Numbered from the stretch's first letter, positions 1 through 7,548 are shown. The stretch: 12,908 nucleotides of DNA from Deltaproteobacteria bacterium (GCA_030671095.1 DAOVAK010000030.1:1-12908), one strand, 5' to 3'. Notes: a model not told the origin generated them from the letters alone. Numbers and translations are program-made.

Positions 1-397
1 CCGCGGGTTGCCGCGGGGAGGCTTCACTTTCATGAGAAATCTCTTTCCATTCTTCCCATATCTTGTGGTTGACACTTTTGACCTGAGATTTTCAACTTCT
101 GATGATTGTGGAATATTCGGAAGCCTAAAAACTTATGATTACGGGATGAAGTCTCAAAAGATCTGTTCAGTTGTCAGAATTTCTCATTAACTCACAGAAA
201 ATCGCATCCTATTATTCGTTCACCATAACAATTTCTTTCAACTAGATATAACTCACAAGCACAACATATCCGGAAAACACACTCCTTCTTGCTTGACACA
301 GGAAACTCTTTTCTCTAAATTCGCTTCACGAAATAAGGTACTATTATAACTATTTAGGGATAGAAGTGTAGGAACTCCCGTCTATTAATCAAGCGGC
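1..397. other. AT-rich leader region without a convincing gene
   Basis: The left edge opens with a small GC-rich palindrome (CCGCGG, four bases, CCGCGG at 1-16) and then becomes AT-rich up to the first transporter. A frame stays open from the edge to a stop near 190. Its translation has no recognisable motif, its only internal ATG lacks a good ribosome binding site, and its composition looks non-coding. It could be the tail of a gene outside the window, but I cannot support that. The only other structure I see is the promoter candidate at 293-321. Confidence 0.5.
293..321 (+). promoter_or_regulatory. Candidate sigma-70 promoter for the first transporter
   Basis: A perfect -35 hexamer TTGACA (293-298) is followed after 17 bases by TAAATT (316-321), which matches four of six consensus -10 positions. 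Transcription would begin near 328, giving a leader of about 70 bases before the transporter ATG at 398. The call rests only on consensus and spacing. Confidence 0.4.
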
Positions 398-1717
398 ATG
401 AAGAATAAGAGTGAAAGTCTAGAAAACAGTTTAGAAAAACGAGATGGCATCTTTTACGGCTGGGTTGTCCTAACCATTGCCTTTATCACTTTAGTGCTTG
501 GCTACGCCATCAGGAACACCTTCTCTGTTTTTTATCCCACCATTGTAGAGGAATTTGGGTGGGGGAGAGGCAATACCGCCTTGATGTTTTCTATTACTAT
601 CATTGTTTATGGTGCAGTGGCACCACTTGCGGGCAGCCTCGTGGATAGGTTTGGACCAAGACTTATCTTACCAATAGGGGCTTTCATTGTGGGAGGTGGT
701 GTAGCGCTATGCAGCATGGCTACCGCTCAGTGGCACTTTTATCTCTTCTATGGGGTTATGGTAGCCGCGGGCCTGAGCTTAGTAGGGTGGACACCCCTAA
801 CCGCCATAACATCGAACTGGTTTGTCAAAAAGCGTGGCCTTGCCTTCGGTATTCTAGCTGCCGGCTTCGGTGGTAGTCTAGTATTTGCTTCAGTCGCCCA
901 ATTTCTCATTTCCACTTTCGGCTGGCAAACCGCTTATGTCATCCTCGGAGTCTCTTCGATTGCCATTATTGCGCCGCTCTGTAGCCTGTTGATGTGCCGT
1001 AGTCCCCAGGACAAAGGGCTTTTGCCAGATGGTATCCCATTGTCATCACAAGAACCACAGGACCTGAATGCACCTGAAATATCAGCTGGGCTGGAAGGGA
1101 GATGGGCTACTACCTGGACACTTCGCCGAGCGATGAAGACCTATCACTTTTGGCTCCTTTTCCTAATTGCCTTTTGCTTCCTGGGCTTCGCTGAGACGAT
1201 AGCAATAGCTCATCAGGTTTTCTTTTTCCGGGATGTGGGTTATCCGCCTATGCAGGCTGCCAACATTTACAGCGTATTTGGGGTTGCCTTTGTGCTTGGT
1301 AACTTGTGTGGCTTCATTTCAGACCGACTTGGGCGGGGAAAGGTCTTTATACCTGGCTGCCTCCTCAGTGCTCTGGCCGTATCCCTCTTATTCATGATCA
1401 AAGACACATCCCAGCCATGGATGGCCTTCTTGTTTGCTGTCCTCTTTGGCCTGGGGGTAGGCGTTGCCGGCCCTGTGTTTTTCGCAACGGTAGCTGACCT
1501 TTTCCAGGGAAGATGTTTTGGCTCTATCCAGGGCACAGTAGTACTAGGATTCTCCTTAGGTGGTGCTCTCGCTCCATGGCTTGCAGGATTTATCCATGAT
1601 AGAGCCGGTAGCTACTTCCCAACTTTCCTCATATTGTTAGGTTCCCTACTGAGCTCCATATTTCTGATGTGGCTTGTTGCTGCCCACAAGATAAGGCCAG
1701 TTCCCGGCCAATCATGA
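398..1717 (+). CDS. MFS transporter, monocarboxylate/OFA-like
   Basis: This 439-residue integral membrane protein is a major facilitator superfamily permease, probably a proton-coupled carrier for organic anions. The hydrophobic profile fits 12 membrane segments in two halves, joined by a polar loop around residues 200-245. The N-terminus has the FYGWVV signature common in oxalate/formate antiporter and monocarboxylate-type carriers. Loop 2-3 contains the MFS motif A version GSLVDRFGPR, and the second half repeats it as GFISDRLGRGK. The substrate cannot be read from sequence. The ATG at 398 has only a weak ribosome binding site (AAGCGG), but later starts would cut into the first membrane helix. 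The gene has its own promoter candidate and converges on the next transporter across a palindromic element. The MFS assignment is firm; the OFA-like subclass is inference. Confidence 0.88.
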   Translation: MKNKSESLENSLEKRDGIFYGWVVLTIAFITLVLGYAIRNTFSVFYPTIVEEFGWGRGNTALMFSITIIVYGAVAPLAGSLVDRFGPRLILPIGAFIVGGGVALCSMATAQWHFYLFYGVMVAAGLSLVGWTPLTAITSNWFVKKRGLAFGILAAGFGGSLVFASVAQFLISTFGWQTAYVILGVSSIAIIAPLCSLLMCRSPQDKGLLPDGIPLSSQEPQDLNAPEISAGLEGRWATTWTLRRAMKTYHFWLLFLIAFCFLGFAETIAIAHQVFFFRDVGYPPMQAANIYSVFGVAFVLGNLCGFISDRLGRGKVFIPGCLLSALAVSLLFMIKDTSQPWMAFLFAVLFGLGVGVAGPVFFATVADLFQGRCFGSIQGTVVLGFSLGGALAPWLAGFIHDRAGSYFPTFLILLGSLLSSIFLMWLVAAHKIRPVPGQS

Positions 1718-1834
1718 GTTAGATTCTCGTAATTGAGTTGCCAGATGCTGGGTCCTTGCACCCTCATGGAGCTCTAATATATTGTGGCCCCACCAATTCA
1801 GTCAGAATAATAAGCTTCTGCTATTTATCATTTT

Positions 1835-1930
1835 GAAATTGCTCACTCAGCACTAAGTCCTTAGTCCTTCGATTCATAAGTTCGAAGACGAACTTATTTA
1901 CTCAGGACTTAGTGCTGGGTGAGCAATTTC
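1835..1930. repeat. 96-bp nested palindromic element between convergent transporters
   Basis: Two 26-base arms (1835-1860 and 1905-1930) are inverted copies with a single difference, which would be a G-U pair in RNA. The match extends inward about five more bases with one mismatch. Inside sits a second, perfect hairpin: ATAAGTTCG (1876-1884), loop AAGA, CGAACTTAT (1889-1897). A further 7-base inverted repeat (CGATTCG 1933-1939, CGAATCG 1967-1973) lies immediately to the right. The element sits between the 3' ends of two convergent genes, so it could end transcription from both sides, although neither strand has a clear T-tract. It could also be a small mobile repeat of the MITE or REP type. 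No target duplication is visible. Confidence 0.75.
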
Positions 1931-2004
1931 CACGATTCGTTTTAGCAAAATACGTCACCGCATTTGCGAATCGATGCACTTAGTTAATAAATTCGTCCAA
2001 GAGA

Positions 2005-3201
2005 TTATGAATTGTAGGACTTAGCAATCGGTAAGAGGAGTAACAATGATATGGCGGCGCCTGTCATAGCCATGATAAAGGCCCAGACATACCCGCCTGT
2101 TGCGTCGATTGTCCAACCCGTAATTATGGGAGAAATCATTGAGCCAACGCCCAAATATATCGTCCACAGGCCCACAACACTCCCTGCGGACCCTTTAGAG
2201 AAATAATCCGCGGCAGATGCAGCATACACAGGCCAAATAGCCCCGTAGCCAATTCCGAAAACAAAAGTAAATAGCATCAGCGTAAAGTAGCTTTGAACAG
2301 AGGCCATTCCCAGACACCCTGTTGCCACGAGGGCTCCGCATAGCATCATAACCTTAATCCTTCCTAGAGTATCAGAAAGATGTCCGAGCACGAGCTTTCC
2401 CAACACACCTGCGATGGCTATTACAGCGATTAATCTGGTCGCAGCCTCGTAGGGCATCGCCAATCCCTCTGCAACATATATGCTAAGGAATGTGAAAGGG
2501 ATGAGTATGGAAAAAGCTATGGCCAGATAAGAGAGGCCAATGAGCCAGAACGTGCGATTATACAAAAGCCTTTTATATGTTGCTCTGACTGTCTCATTGG
2601 TAAATCTGGTAGACGTTGGATGCTGAGAACTGGACTCTTGCTCTGGGTGGCTTCTCAGAAGGAAGCCGTTCATTCCCGCGACGAGGAAAGCGAACACGCC
2701 CAAACTCGTCCACCCGGTCCTCCAGTCGTATGTGGCTACGATGATCGGTATAAGGGCACTCAATACCGCGATACCCGTTGCGCTTCCGATATCCGTGAAA
2801 GCCAGGGCAATGCCCCTGCGTTTGTCGCTGACCCACCTCTGGATGAGTGCCACGACAGGAACCCAGCAAGCTGAATGGCCAATGCCGGCCAATGTGAAGA
2901 ACAAGCTGGCACTGTAAACCGACGAGGAATAGGACATGAGAAAGGCCCCTAAACCCAGTATGCCTACAAAAAAGGTGAGGATGAAACGTGCATCATATCT
3001 GTCTGCCAGTAACCCGAGTATGGGTGAGAAGACTGTGTAAGCGATGAAGTATGAAGAATAGACGACGCCTGCCTGCGTCTTTGAGATGGCCAGCGCAGGG
3101 AGCATTTCAGGGAGAAGCAGACCATAGGCATACCTGATGGCGAACGCTATGAAGACGGTAAAGAAACCGGCAATTATGATCGCTACAATACGCTTATCCA
3201 T
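2005..3201 (-). CDS. MFS transporter, 12-TM, substrate unknown
   Basis: This 398-residue permease has a compact two-by-six membrane-helix pattern with a short cytoplasmic linker near residues 185-212. Motif A is present in loop 2-3 as GLLADRYDAR (around residues 61-70), and the second half carries GHLSDTLGRIK. An RWVSDKRRG segment follows helix 4, as is usual for MFS carriers. Helix 1 begins within the first ten residues and there is no extra N-terminal domain. It differs clearly in sequence from the 439-residue carrier it faces, so the two do not look like a recent duplication. The ATG at 3201 has no strong ribosome binding site; no better start is visible. The gene lies alone on the minus strand, bracketed by two palindromic repeats. 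The substrate is unknown, and an organic-acid carrier is only a guess. Confidence 0.86.
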   Translation of the reverse strand: MDKRIVAIIIAGFFTVFIAFAIRYAYGLLLPEMLPALAISKTQAGVVYSSYFIAYTVFSPILGLLADRYDARFILTFFVGILGLGAFLMSYSSSVYSASLFFTLAGIGHSACWVPVVALIQRWVSDKRRGIALAFTDIGSATGIAVLSALIPIIVATYDWRTGWTSLGVFAFLVAGMNGFLLRSHPEQESSSQHPTSTRFTNETVRATYKRLLYNRTFWLIGLSYLAIAFSILIPFTFLSIYVAEGLAMPYEAATRLIAVIAIAGVLGKLVLGHLSDTLGRIKVMMLCGALVATGCLGMASVQSYFTLMLFTFVFGIGYGAIWPVYAASAADYFSKGSAGSVVGLWTIYLGVGSMISPIITGWTIDATGGYVWAFIMAMTGAAISLLLLLPIAKSYNS

Positions 3202-3232
3202 AAGCCACGCGTGTCAAAGAAATGTGTAGAAG

Positions 3233-3358
3233 CTGTCGGAAAACGCCCATCTGCTGCGTTACCCTTATCCCTCGTCACTGCGGCGTACTTCTATGTACGC
3301 CTCATTCCTCGGGATTTCGTCCCGCAGCAAAGCCTGCGGGATGGACATTTTCCATCAG
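3233..3358. repeat. 126-bp imperfect palindromic intergenic repeat
   Basis: The centre is a perfect hairpin: GGCGTAC (3282-3288), a six-base loop, GTACGCC (3295-3301). The outer ends pair imperfectly, with 15 of 19 positions complementary between 3233-3251 and 3340-3358. The right half also holds a nested hairpin: CCCGCAG (3321-3327), six bases, CTGCGGG (3334-3340). The central design, with CTGCG about 25 bases to the left and a CGTAC/GTACG core, recurs in the repeat at 8607-8832. The two therefore look like members of one dispersed family. A further small imperfect hairpin lies at 3360-3384 (CTCTC with GAGAG, one bulge). It could help end the transcript of the minus-strand genes to the right, though no T-tract follows it. 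Confidence 0.7.
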
Positions 3359-3417
3359 CCTCTCAGAACCCGGTTTTTCGAGAGTCTCGTAAGATAGTTG
3401 GAAGATCAAAAAGTGCT

Positions 3418-4401
3418 TCAAACAAAGGTTCTTGCGGCTTTCTTAAACAGATCTGCCAGATCAAATACCCTTGCAACGTACTGATCCCTGATCTTGAGTT
3501 TTGAATCACCCAATCCCCTCAACTCCCTATCCAGACAATCAATCAGTTTATTTAGTCTTTTTTGGTGGAACCCCAATTTATACTGAATCGGGTCTGTAAT
3601 GATGCCGGAAAAGGAGGTCAGGGTAGCAAGGGCTGCCATCACGGCTCCCGTGGATGCGATGACTAAACCCATAGAGGCTGAGGCAGGGAAAACGGCGTAA
3701 TATAGGGTCCCTGCAGTGGGGCCTAAAATGAAATTGGATATGGCCGTCTGTTGGGCAATGCCTGCTGCGAGTCCCCCTCCAACAGTCAATGCGCCTGGTG
3801 TCATTTTCCCGAACACACTGGCGCCTGCGGACAGGGAGATGATATTTCCGGCCAGTTCCGTGGCAGCGGACCTGGTCCTGGAATATTCCATGAGATTCCT
3901 TTCCAAAGCAGGACGAAATCTTGGATCTTTTGATTTTGAATATATCTTGGAGAGCTCGCCAATGAAGAGAGATGATATTTCTGGTTGGTTGAGAATTGCC
4001 TCGAGTAAGGCATCTTTCTCTGATTTTCGTTTCCCCTGCGCGTATGGAATTTCCAGGAGCTCTGTAAATATGAGCCAATTTATTTCCTTTTGAACTTTCG
4101 TTTCAAATCCAACCGGTAGTCTTTCCACATGGGCGGGAAATTTTTCCAGGCCCATTCTCTTCAATAGCGAAGAGGAGGCTCTCAAGGTGAGATAAGGTAT
4201 GGTCCAAGCCACATTTAGGGGAACTTTGTAGAGATCGGAGCCAAAGGCCTTTCTATTCAGCCTTACCGCGCCCTTAAAGGAGAAATGTTCCTTTACAAAA
4301 TCAGGAACTTTTTCTTTACGTGACTCTATATAAGACCCAATTGCTCTTTCTACAGCCAAATCAGGTTTATAATCCTCACGGTTTTGGACGGTCTGATTCA
4401 T
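3418..4401 (-). CDS. Uncharacterised membrane-type protein, possibly DUF6635-like
   Basis: This 327-residue protein is not one I can assign a function. The N-terminal part (about 1-150) is soluble-looking and contains a VPDFVKEHFSFKGAVRLNR stretch near residue 33, with conserved-looking aromatic and basic residues. The middle (about 155-265) is rich in Gly, Ala and Ser, with two or three hydrophobic segments long enough to enter a membrane. The C-terminus (about 266-327) is charged and helical. The HFS.KGA.RLNRKA..D region and the DP.QY.LGFH..RL..LID region remind me of DUF6635, from memory only. The ATG at 4401 lies 32 bp after the stop of the acyl-CoA dehydrogenase on the same strand, so the two are probably co-transcribed. 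The ribosome binding site is weak, which would fit translation from an operon message. The reading frame is intact. Confidence 0.75.
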   Translation of the reverse strand: MNQTVQNREDYKPDLAVERAIGSYIESRKEKVPDFVKEHFSFKGAVRLNRKAFGSDLYKVPLNVAWTIPYLTLRASSSLLKRMGLEKFPAHVERLPVGFETKVQKEINWLIFTELLEIPYAQGKRKSEKDALLEAILNQPEISSLFIGELSKIYSKSKDPRFRPALERNLMEYSRTRSAATELAGNIISLSAGASVFGKMTPGALTVGGGLAAGIAQQTAISNFILGPTAGTLYYAVFPASASMGLVIASTGAVMAALATLTSFSGIITDPIQYKLGFHQKRLNKLIDCLDRELRGLGDSKLKIRDQYVARVFDLADLFKKAARTFV

Positions 4402-4433
4402 TTCTTGAGGTATCCCATCTTAAGCATCCCATT

Positions 4434-5573
4434 TCATTCTTTGAATATCTCCCGGGCCGTGACAACCCTCATAATCTGGTTCGTTCCCGTGTAGATCTGG
4501 ATGAGTTTGGCATCCCTCATCATTCTCTCTAAAGGATACTCCTTCATATACCCATAACCTCCCATAACCTGCACAGCATCTGTGGTGACCTTCATGGCCG
4601 TGTCTGAGGCCGTAAATTTGGCCATGGCACAGAATTTGGGCGCCAGATTCCATTGCTCCTTGTCCAGATATCGGGCGGCTTGATAGGTTAATAGCCGGGC
4701 TGCTTCAGTGGCCGCCACCATATCGGCAATCATGAACTGAATGGCCTGGAACTTGGAAATGGGCCGGCCAAACTGGACCCTCTCTTTGGCATAGCGGACC
4801 ACCTCGTCAATGGCCCCCTGGGCCAACCCAACGGCCTGGGAAGCAGAGAAGAGACGACTCGTGTCCAGGGTCGCCATCAGGTTTCCAATGCCTTCTCCCT
4901 CCTCACCAATTTTATTTGCTTCAGATACCGTCAAGTCCTCAAAAAACAATTGCGAATTGAGTGCCCCCCTCATACCCATCTTGTTTTCATTCTTGCCATA
5001 GACCAGCCCCTTTGAACCTTTCTCCACCACAAAAGGCGTTATGCCCTTGGCCTTCTTTTCTGGATCCGTATATGCGTACACGGTTATAACGTCGGCGATA
5101 CTGCCGTTCGTCGTGAAGACCTTCCGGCCGTTGATCACATAGGTATTTCCCTTCCGAACCGCTCGGGTTCTCATGGAAAGGACATCAGAGCCGGCGTCAG
5201 GTTCTGTGGCTGCAATGGCTGCAAGTTGCCCTCTGGTCAGTCCCGGTAGGTATTTGTCTTTCAGTTTTTCGCTTCCTCCAAAAAAGATGGGCAGCAGCCC
5301 ATCAGCCTGAGCAATGAGGATCAGTGCCGAAGATGCACAGACTTTTGCGATTTCTTCCAGAATCATGCTAAAAAGCAGATATTCTGCACCAATACCTCCA
5401 TATTTTTCAGGAAGAAGGGGTGCCAGAATACCGTTTTCAGCGTACGTCTTCACCGTGTCCCAAGGAAATTCTGCCTTTTCATCTATCTCTGCAGCTCTGG
5501 GCTTGATCTTTTCCTGCGCAATTTCCTTCACTGTTTTCAAGATCATTCTCTGTCCCTGGTTCAGCTCTATCAT
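4434..5573 (-). CDS. Acyl-CoA dehydrogenase with atypical active site (candidate Ch1CoA-type)
   Basis: This 379-residue flavoenzyme has full family length and belongs to the acyl-CoA dehydrogenase family, which passes electrons from acyl-CoA thioesters to electron-transfer flavoprotein. Visible landmarks are TEPDAGSD (123-130) and KVFTTNGSIAD (151-161) for FAD and substrate binding, ERVQFGRPISKFQ (264-276) and QVMGGYGYMKEYPLERMMRD (335-354). The usual catalytic Glu in the IYEGT motif is Thr362 (IYTGT). The alternative Glu of isovaleryl-CoA dehydrogenases (LDLER) is Ser239 (LDTSR). Residue 91 is Asp (AQADG). From memory, cyclohex-1-ene-1-carboxyl-CoA dehydrogenase of benzoate-degrading anaerobes uses Asp91 and has lost the Glu, so that reaction is the best guess. 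The ATG at 5573 has GGAGG about ten bases upstream. It heads a likely operon with the membrane-type protein. The family is certain; the substrate is inferred. Confidence 0.93.
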   Translation of the reverse strand: MIELNQGQRMILKTVKEIAQEKIKPRAAEIDEKAEFPWDTVKTYAENGILAPLLPEKYGGIGAEYLLFSMILEEIAKVCASSALILIAQADGLLPIFFGGSEKLKDKYLPGLTRGQLAAIAATEPDAGSDVLSMRTRAVRKGNTYVINGRKVFTTNGSIADVITVYAYTDPEKKAKGITPFVVEKGSKGLVYGKNENKMGMRGALNSQLFFEDLTVSEANKIGEEGEGIGNLMATLDTSRLFSASQAVGLAQGAIDEVVRYAKERVQFGRPISKFQAIQFMIADMVAATEAARLLTYQAARYLDKEQWNLAPKFCAMAKFTASDTAMKVTTDAVQVMGGYGYMKEYPLERMMRDAKLIQIYTGTNQIMRVVTAREIFKE

Positions 5574-5671
5574 TTCCTTTTCCCTCCAGAAGTTTGAAGA
5601 GGCCGCGTGTCGGACAGTCTCGATTCGTCAAATGCATATCCCCATATTCATTTACAGAGGTGAAGGGGAAA

Positions 5672-5854
5672 ATGCAAATATTAGATGAGAGAGTGATTCA
5701 GAAATTGCTTTATCGTCGGTTCTCCCATAGAATGGGCCACCGGCAAAGAGATCCATCTCTGGTCCCCAGGTTTTTCAACTTCATCCCCGGCCCATTCGTA
5801 GTGATTTTTTGCAATAGAAACAACAGGTTATCAATTTTGGAGGTTTTGAAATGA
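5672..5854 (+). CDS. Possible 60-residue small protein ahead of the HD gene
   Basis: A short frame begins at ATG 5672 with GAGGTG nine bases upstream (5657-5662) and a run of four G close by. It ends in TGA at 5852-5854, which overlaps the ATG of the HD-domain gene as ATGA, a layout typical of translational coupling. The predicted peptide is basic in its first half (Lys/Arg around residues 11-22) and ends with a hydrophobic patch containing FIPGPFVVIF. I recognise no family, and a chance ORF in a 277-bp intergenic space remains quite possible. Confidence 0.25.
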   Translation: MQILDERVIQKLLYRRFSHRMGHRQRDPSLVPRFFNFIPGPFVVIFCNRNNRLSILEVLK

Positions 5855-6447
5855 GCCCAAAAGTTCCGACCCGAGAAGGAGCCTTTAAGCTCCTTACAGA
5901 ATACAACAAAAATGAGAGCCTCATTAAACATGCCGTCGCGGTGGAAGGGGTCATGCGTTACGTTGCCCGAAAGCGGGGAGAGGACGAAGAAAAATGGGGT
6001 ATCATCGGCCTTGTGCATGATATCGATTACGAGCAGTTCCCTGAGGAGCACTGCCGAAAGAGCGACGAGATCCTCAGGGCACATGACTGGCCCGAGGAGT
6101 ACATTCACGCAGTGGTCAGCCACGGCTGGGGAATCTGTTCAGATGTGGAGCCGCAAACAGAGATGGAAAAAGTGCTCTACGCTATTGACGAACTCACAGG
6201 ATTGGTGGTGACCACAGCGTTGGTTCGTCCCTCAAAAAGCGTTATGGAGCTGAAAGCAAAGTCGGTGAAAAAGAAATGGAAGGACAAAAGATTCGCAGCC
6301 GGGGTGGACAGATCCATTATAGAAAAGGGAGCAGAGATGTTGGGCGTAGATCTCACAGAACTCATCACCGATACGATCATGGGCATGCGAGAAGTGGCTG
6401 AGGAGATCGGTTTAAAGGGGACGGTGGAAGGGGGAGCATCCACATAA
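5851..6447 (+). CDS. HD-domain metal-dependent phosphohydrolase-like protein
   Basis: This 198-residue cytosolic protein has the HD-superfamily fold signature: His27 in the first helix, the His56-Asp57 doublet within GLVHDIDYEQFPEEH, and Asp113 in YAIDELTG. His67, His86 and His91 are further possible metal ligands. Families of this type bind one or two divalent metals and usually hydrolyse phosphate esters of nucleotides; some stand-alone members remain unassigned. The last 75 residues are a charged helical tail with no obvious domain. The ATG at 5851 has TTGGAGG about nine bases upstream, so the start is well supported. It is transcribed divergently from the acyl-CoA dehydrogenase and converges on the radical SAM gene, which gives no firm hint of a partner. 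The HD assignment is strong; the substrate is unknown. Confidence 0.85.
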   Translation: MSPKVPTREGAFKLLTEYNKNESLIKHAVAVEGVMRYVARKRGEDEEKWGIIGLVHDIDYEQFPEEHCRKSDEILRAHDWPEEYIHAVVSHGWGICSDVEPQTEMEKVLYAIDELTGLVVTTALVRPSKSVMELKAKSVKKKWKDKRFAAGVDRSIIEKGAEMLGVDLTELITDTIMGMREVAEEIGLKGTVEGGAST

Positions 6448-6506
6448 GGGGACTGACACGCTGATAGAGACCTGGGGAGAGGCCTTTGACGCGGTCAAGG
6501 TATAGG

Positions 6507-6521
6507 GGGCAATAGTTGCCC
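6507..6521. terminator. Short hairpin between convergent HD and radical SAM genes
   Basis: GGGCAA (6507-6512), loop TAG and TTGCCC (6516-6521) form a compact 6-bp stem between the stops of the two converging genes. It is placed correctly for a terminator, particularly of the HD transcript. Only two T residues follow on the plus strand, and no T-tract is visible on the minus strand, so an intrinsic terminator is only weakly supported. The rest of the 75-bp gap also contains TTGAC-GCG-GTCAA (centred near 6494). Confidence 0.3.
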
Positions 6522-6522
6522 T

Positions 6523-7548
6523 TCATGTGGCTCTCTCAGGGTTATGCCTTTTTAACTCGCATGCCTGGTTAGAGGGACAGGTGGCACAGCCTCTGGGGTG
6601 TGTGGTACAACCTGCGTGGAGGGCATAGGAACCGGCGATCCTGGCCCCTTCTGACACATATATTTTTTCCATCCCAGGTTCCACAGGAATCTCTGTTCCC
6701 GGTATGTCTGAATGACCAGACCAGTAGGCATTTTCCAGGCCAGAATCCGTTGCAATCCCCACACACTTCTCCATAAGAGGTCTGCCCGCACCAGGATGAT
6801 TTTCTAATGTATAGTTGGGTCTGAAGGCCAAAAAGCATACGGGCAAAGAGGGATCGATCTCGGCGATAAATTCCGCTAATGGTTTTATTTCCTCCTCATT
6901 TATCTGAGGGATGACGAGAATTCTGAATTCCCAGAGCTTATCCTTTGCCTCCCCTCCAATAAATTTCGCATTCCTTAGAACAGGTTCGGAAGAGGCCCCT
7001 GTCAACGCCAGGTGCAGCTCATCATGATAGGCCTTCAGGTCATAGGTGATGGATGTGGTAAAATCCAAAATCCTCCTCAGACTTTCTTCCGTCATATATC
7101 CATTGGTGTCAAAATTTACCTTTGTCTCTGGTCTCATCCTTCTTGCTTCTTCAACAATCTTTTCTATGTAAGGCAGGTGGACCGTTGGCTCCCCGCCTGA
7201 AAAGAATATCCTGTCTGCGCCCATCATTTTACCTGAAATGGAGTTCAGCCTGTTTATGCACTCCAGGGCCAGTTTCGTTGGATCTTCATATCCCCTCTGT
7301 CGGAATCCGTTGTCCGGATATTGCGAGATGGTCCAGTTCTGGCAGTTCAAGCACTTGTAATTACAGCCTGCCATGAATACGGTGTAGCTTTCCGGGGGAG
7401 CTGGATGGAGGGTGGCAGAGGCCACAGTGGGCATGGACACCCTGCAGACCCCTGTTTCTCCTTCCAATCTGTTGACCCTGCATCGATGCTCACAGAGTTC
7501 GCATGCCTTTAGTTCTGCTAGATAATCAATTTCCTTCAGGTCTCTCAT
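6523..7548 (-). CDS. Radical SAM protein, PflX/PflA-like, with extra Cys clusters
   Basis: This protein of 341 residues is a radical S-adenosylmethionine enzyme. The cluster motif is C62xxxC66xxC69 within MAGCNYKCLNCQNW. The SAM-binding GGEP motif is at 118-121, followed by a strand with FDTNGY. An N-terminal set of cysteines (16, 19, 23, 35) in CELCEHRCRVNRLEGETGVC resembles the PflX group (COG1313) and the related COG1180 activases. A C-terminal set (314, 321, 324, 330) could hold a further iron-sulfur cluster, an addition not needed for the core fold. The substrate is unknown; glycyl-radical activase function cannot be assumed because no glycyl-radical enzyme is in view. The ATG at 7548 was chosen; a TTG at 7557 with GGGAG 11 bases upstream is an alternative. 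It lies 170 bp after the dehydrogenase gene on the same strand and may share its transcript. Confidence 0.88.
   Translation of the reverse strand: MRDLKEIDYLAELKACELCEHRCRVNRLEGETGVCRVSMPTVASATLHPAPPESYTVFMAGCNYKCLNCQNWTISQYPDNGFRQRGYEDPTKLALECINRLNSISGKMMGADRIFFSGGEPTVHLPYIEKIVEEARRMRPETKVNFDTNGYMTEESLRRILDFTTSITYDLKAYHDELHLALTGASSEPVLRNAKFIGGEAKDKLWEFRILVIPQINEEEIKPLAEFIAEIDPSLPVCFLAFRPNYTLENHPGAGRPLMEKCVGIATDSGLENAYWSGHSDIPGTEIPVEPGMEKIYVSEGARIAGSYALHAGCTTHPRGCATCPSNQACELKRHNPERAT

Noticed and set aside
8..190. 60-codon plus-strand open frame at the left edge
   Set aside because: No recognisable motif, no convincing ribosome binding site, and AT-rich non-coding composition; it may be chance or the tail of a gene outside the window.
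3233..3358. CRISPR-like or tRNA-like structure suggested by repeated hairpins
   Set aside because: There are no regularly spaced direct repeats and no cloverleaf with conserved tRNA bases; the pattern is purely palindromic.
3211..3504. 97-codon plus-strand frame between the second transporter and the membrane-type protein
   Set aside because: It runs through the palindromic repeat and into the antisense of the 3418-4401 gene; the apparent coding is explained by the repeat.
5710..6123. 137-codon minus-strand frame overlapping the HD gene
   Set aside because: It is antisense to a well-supported gene with clear HD residues and a good ribosome binding site, and its own product shows no motif.
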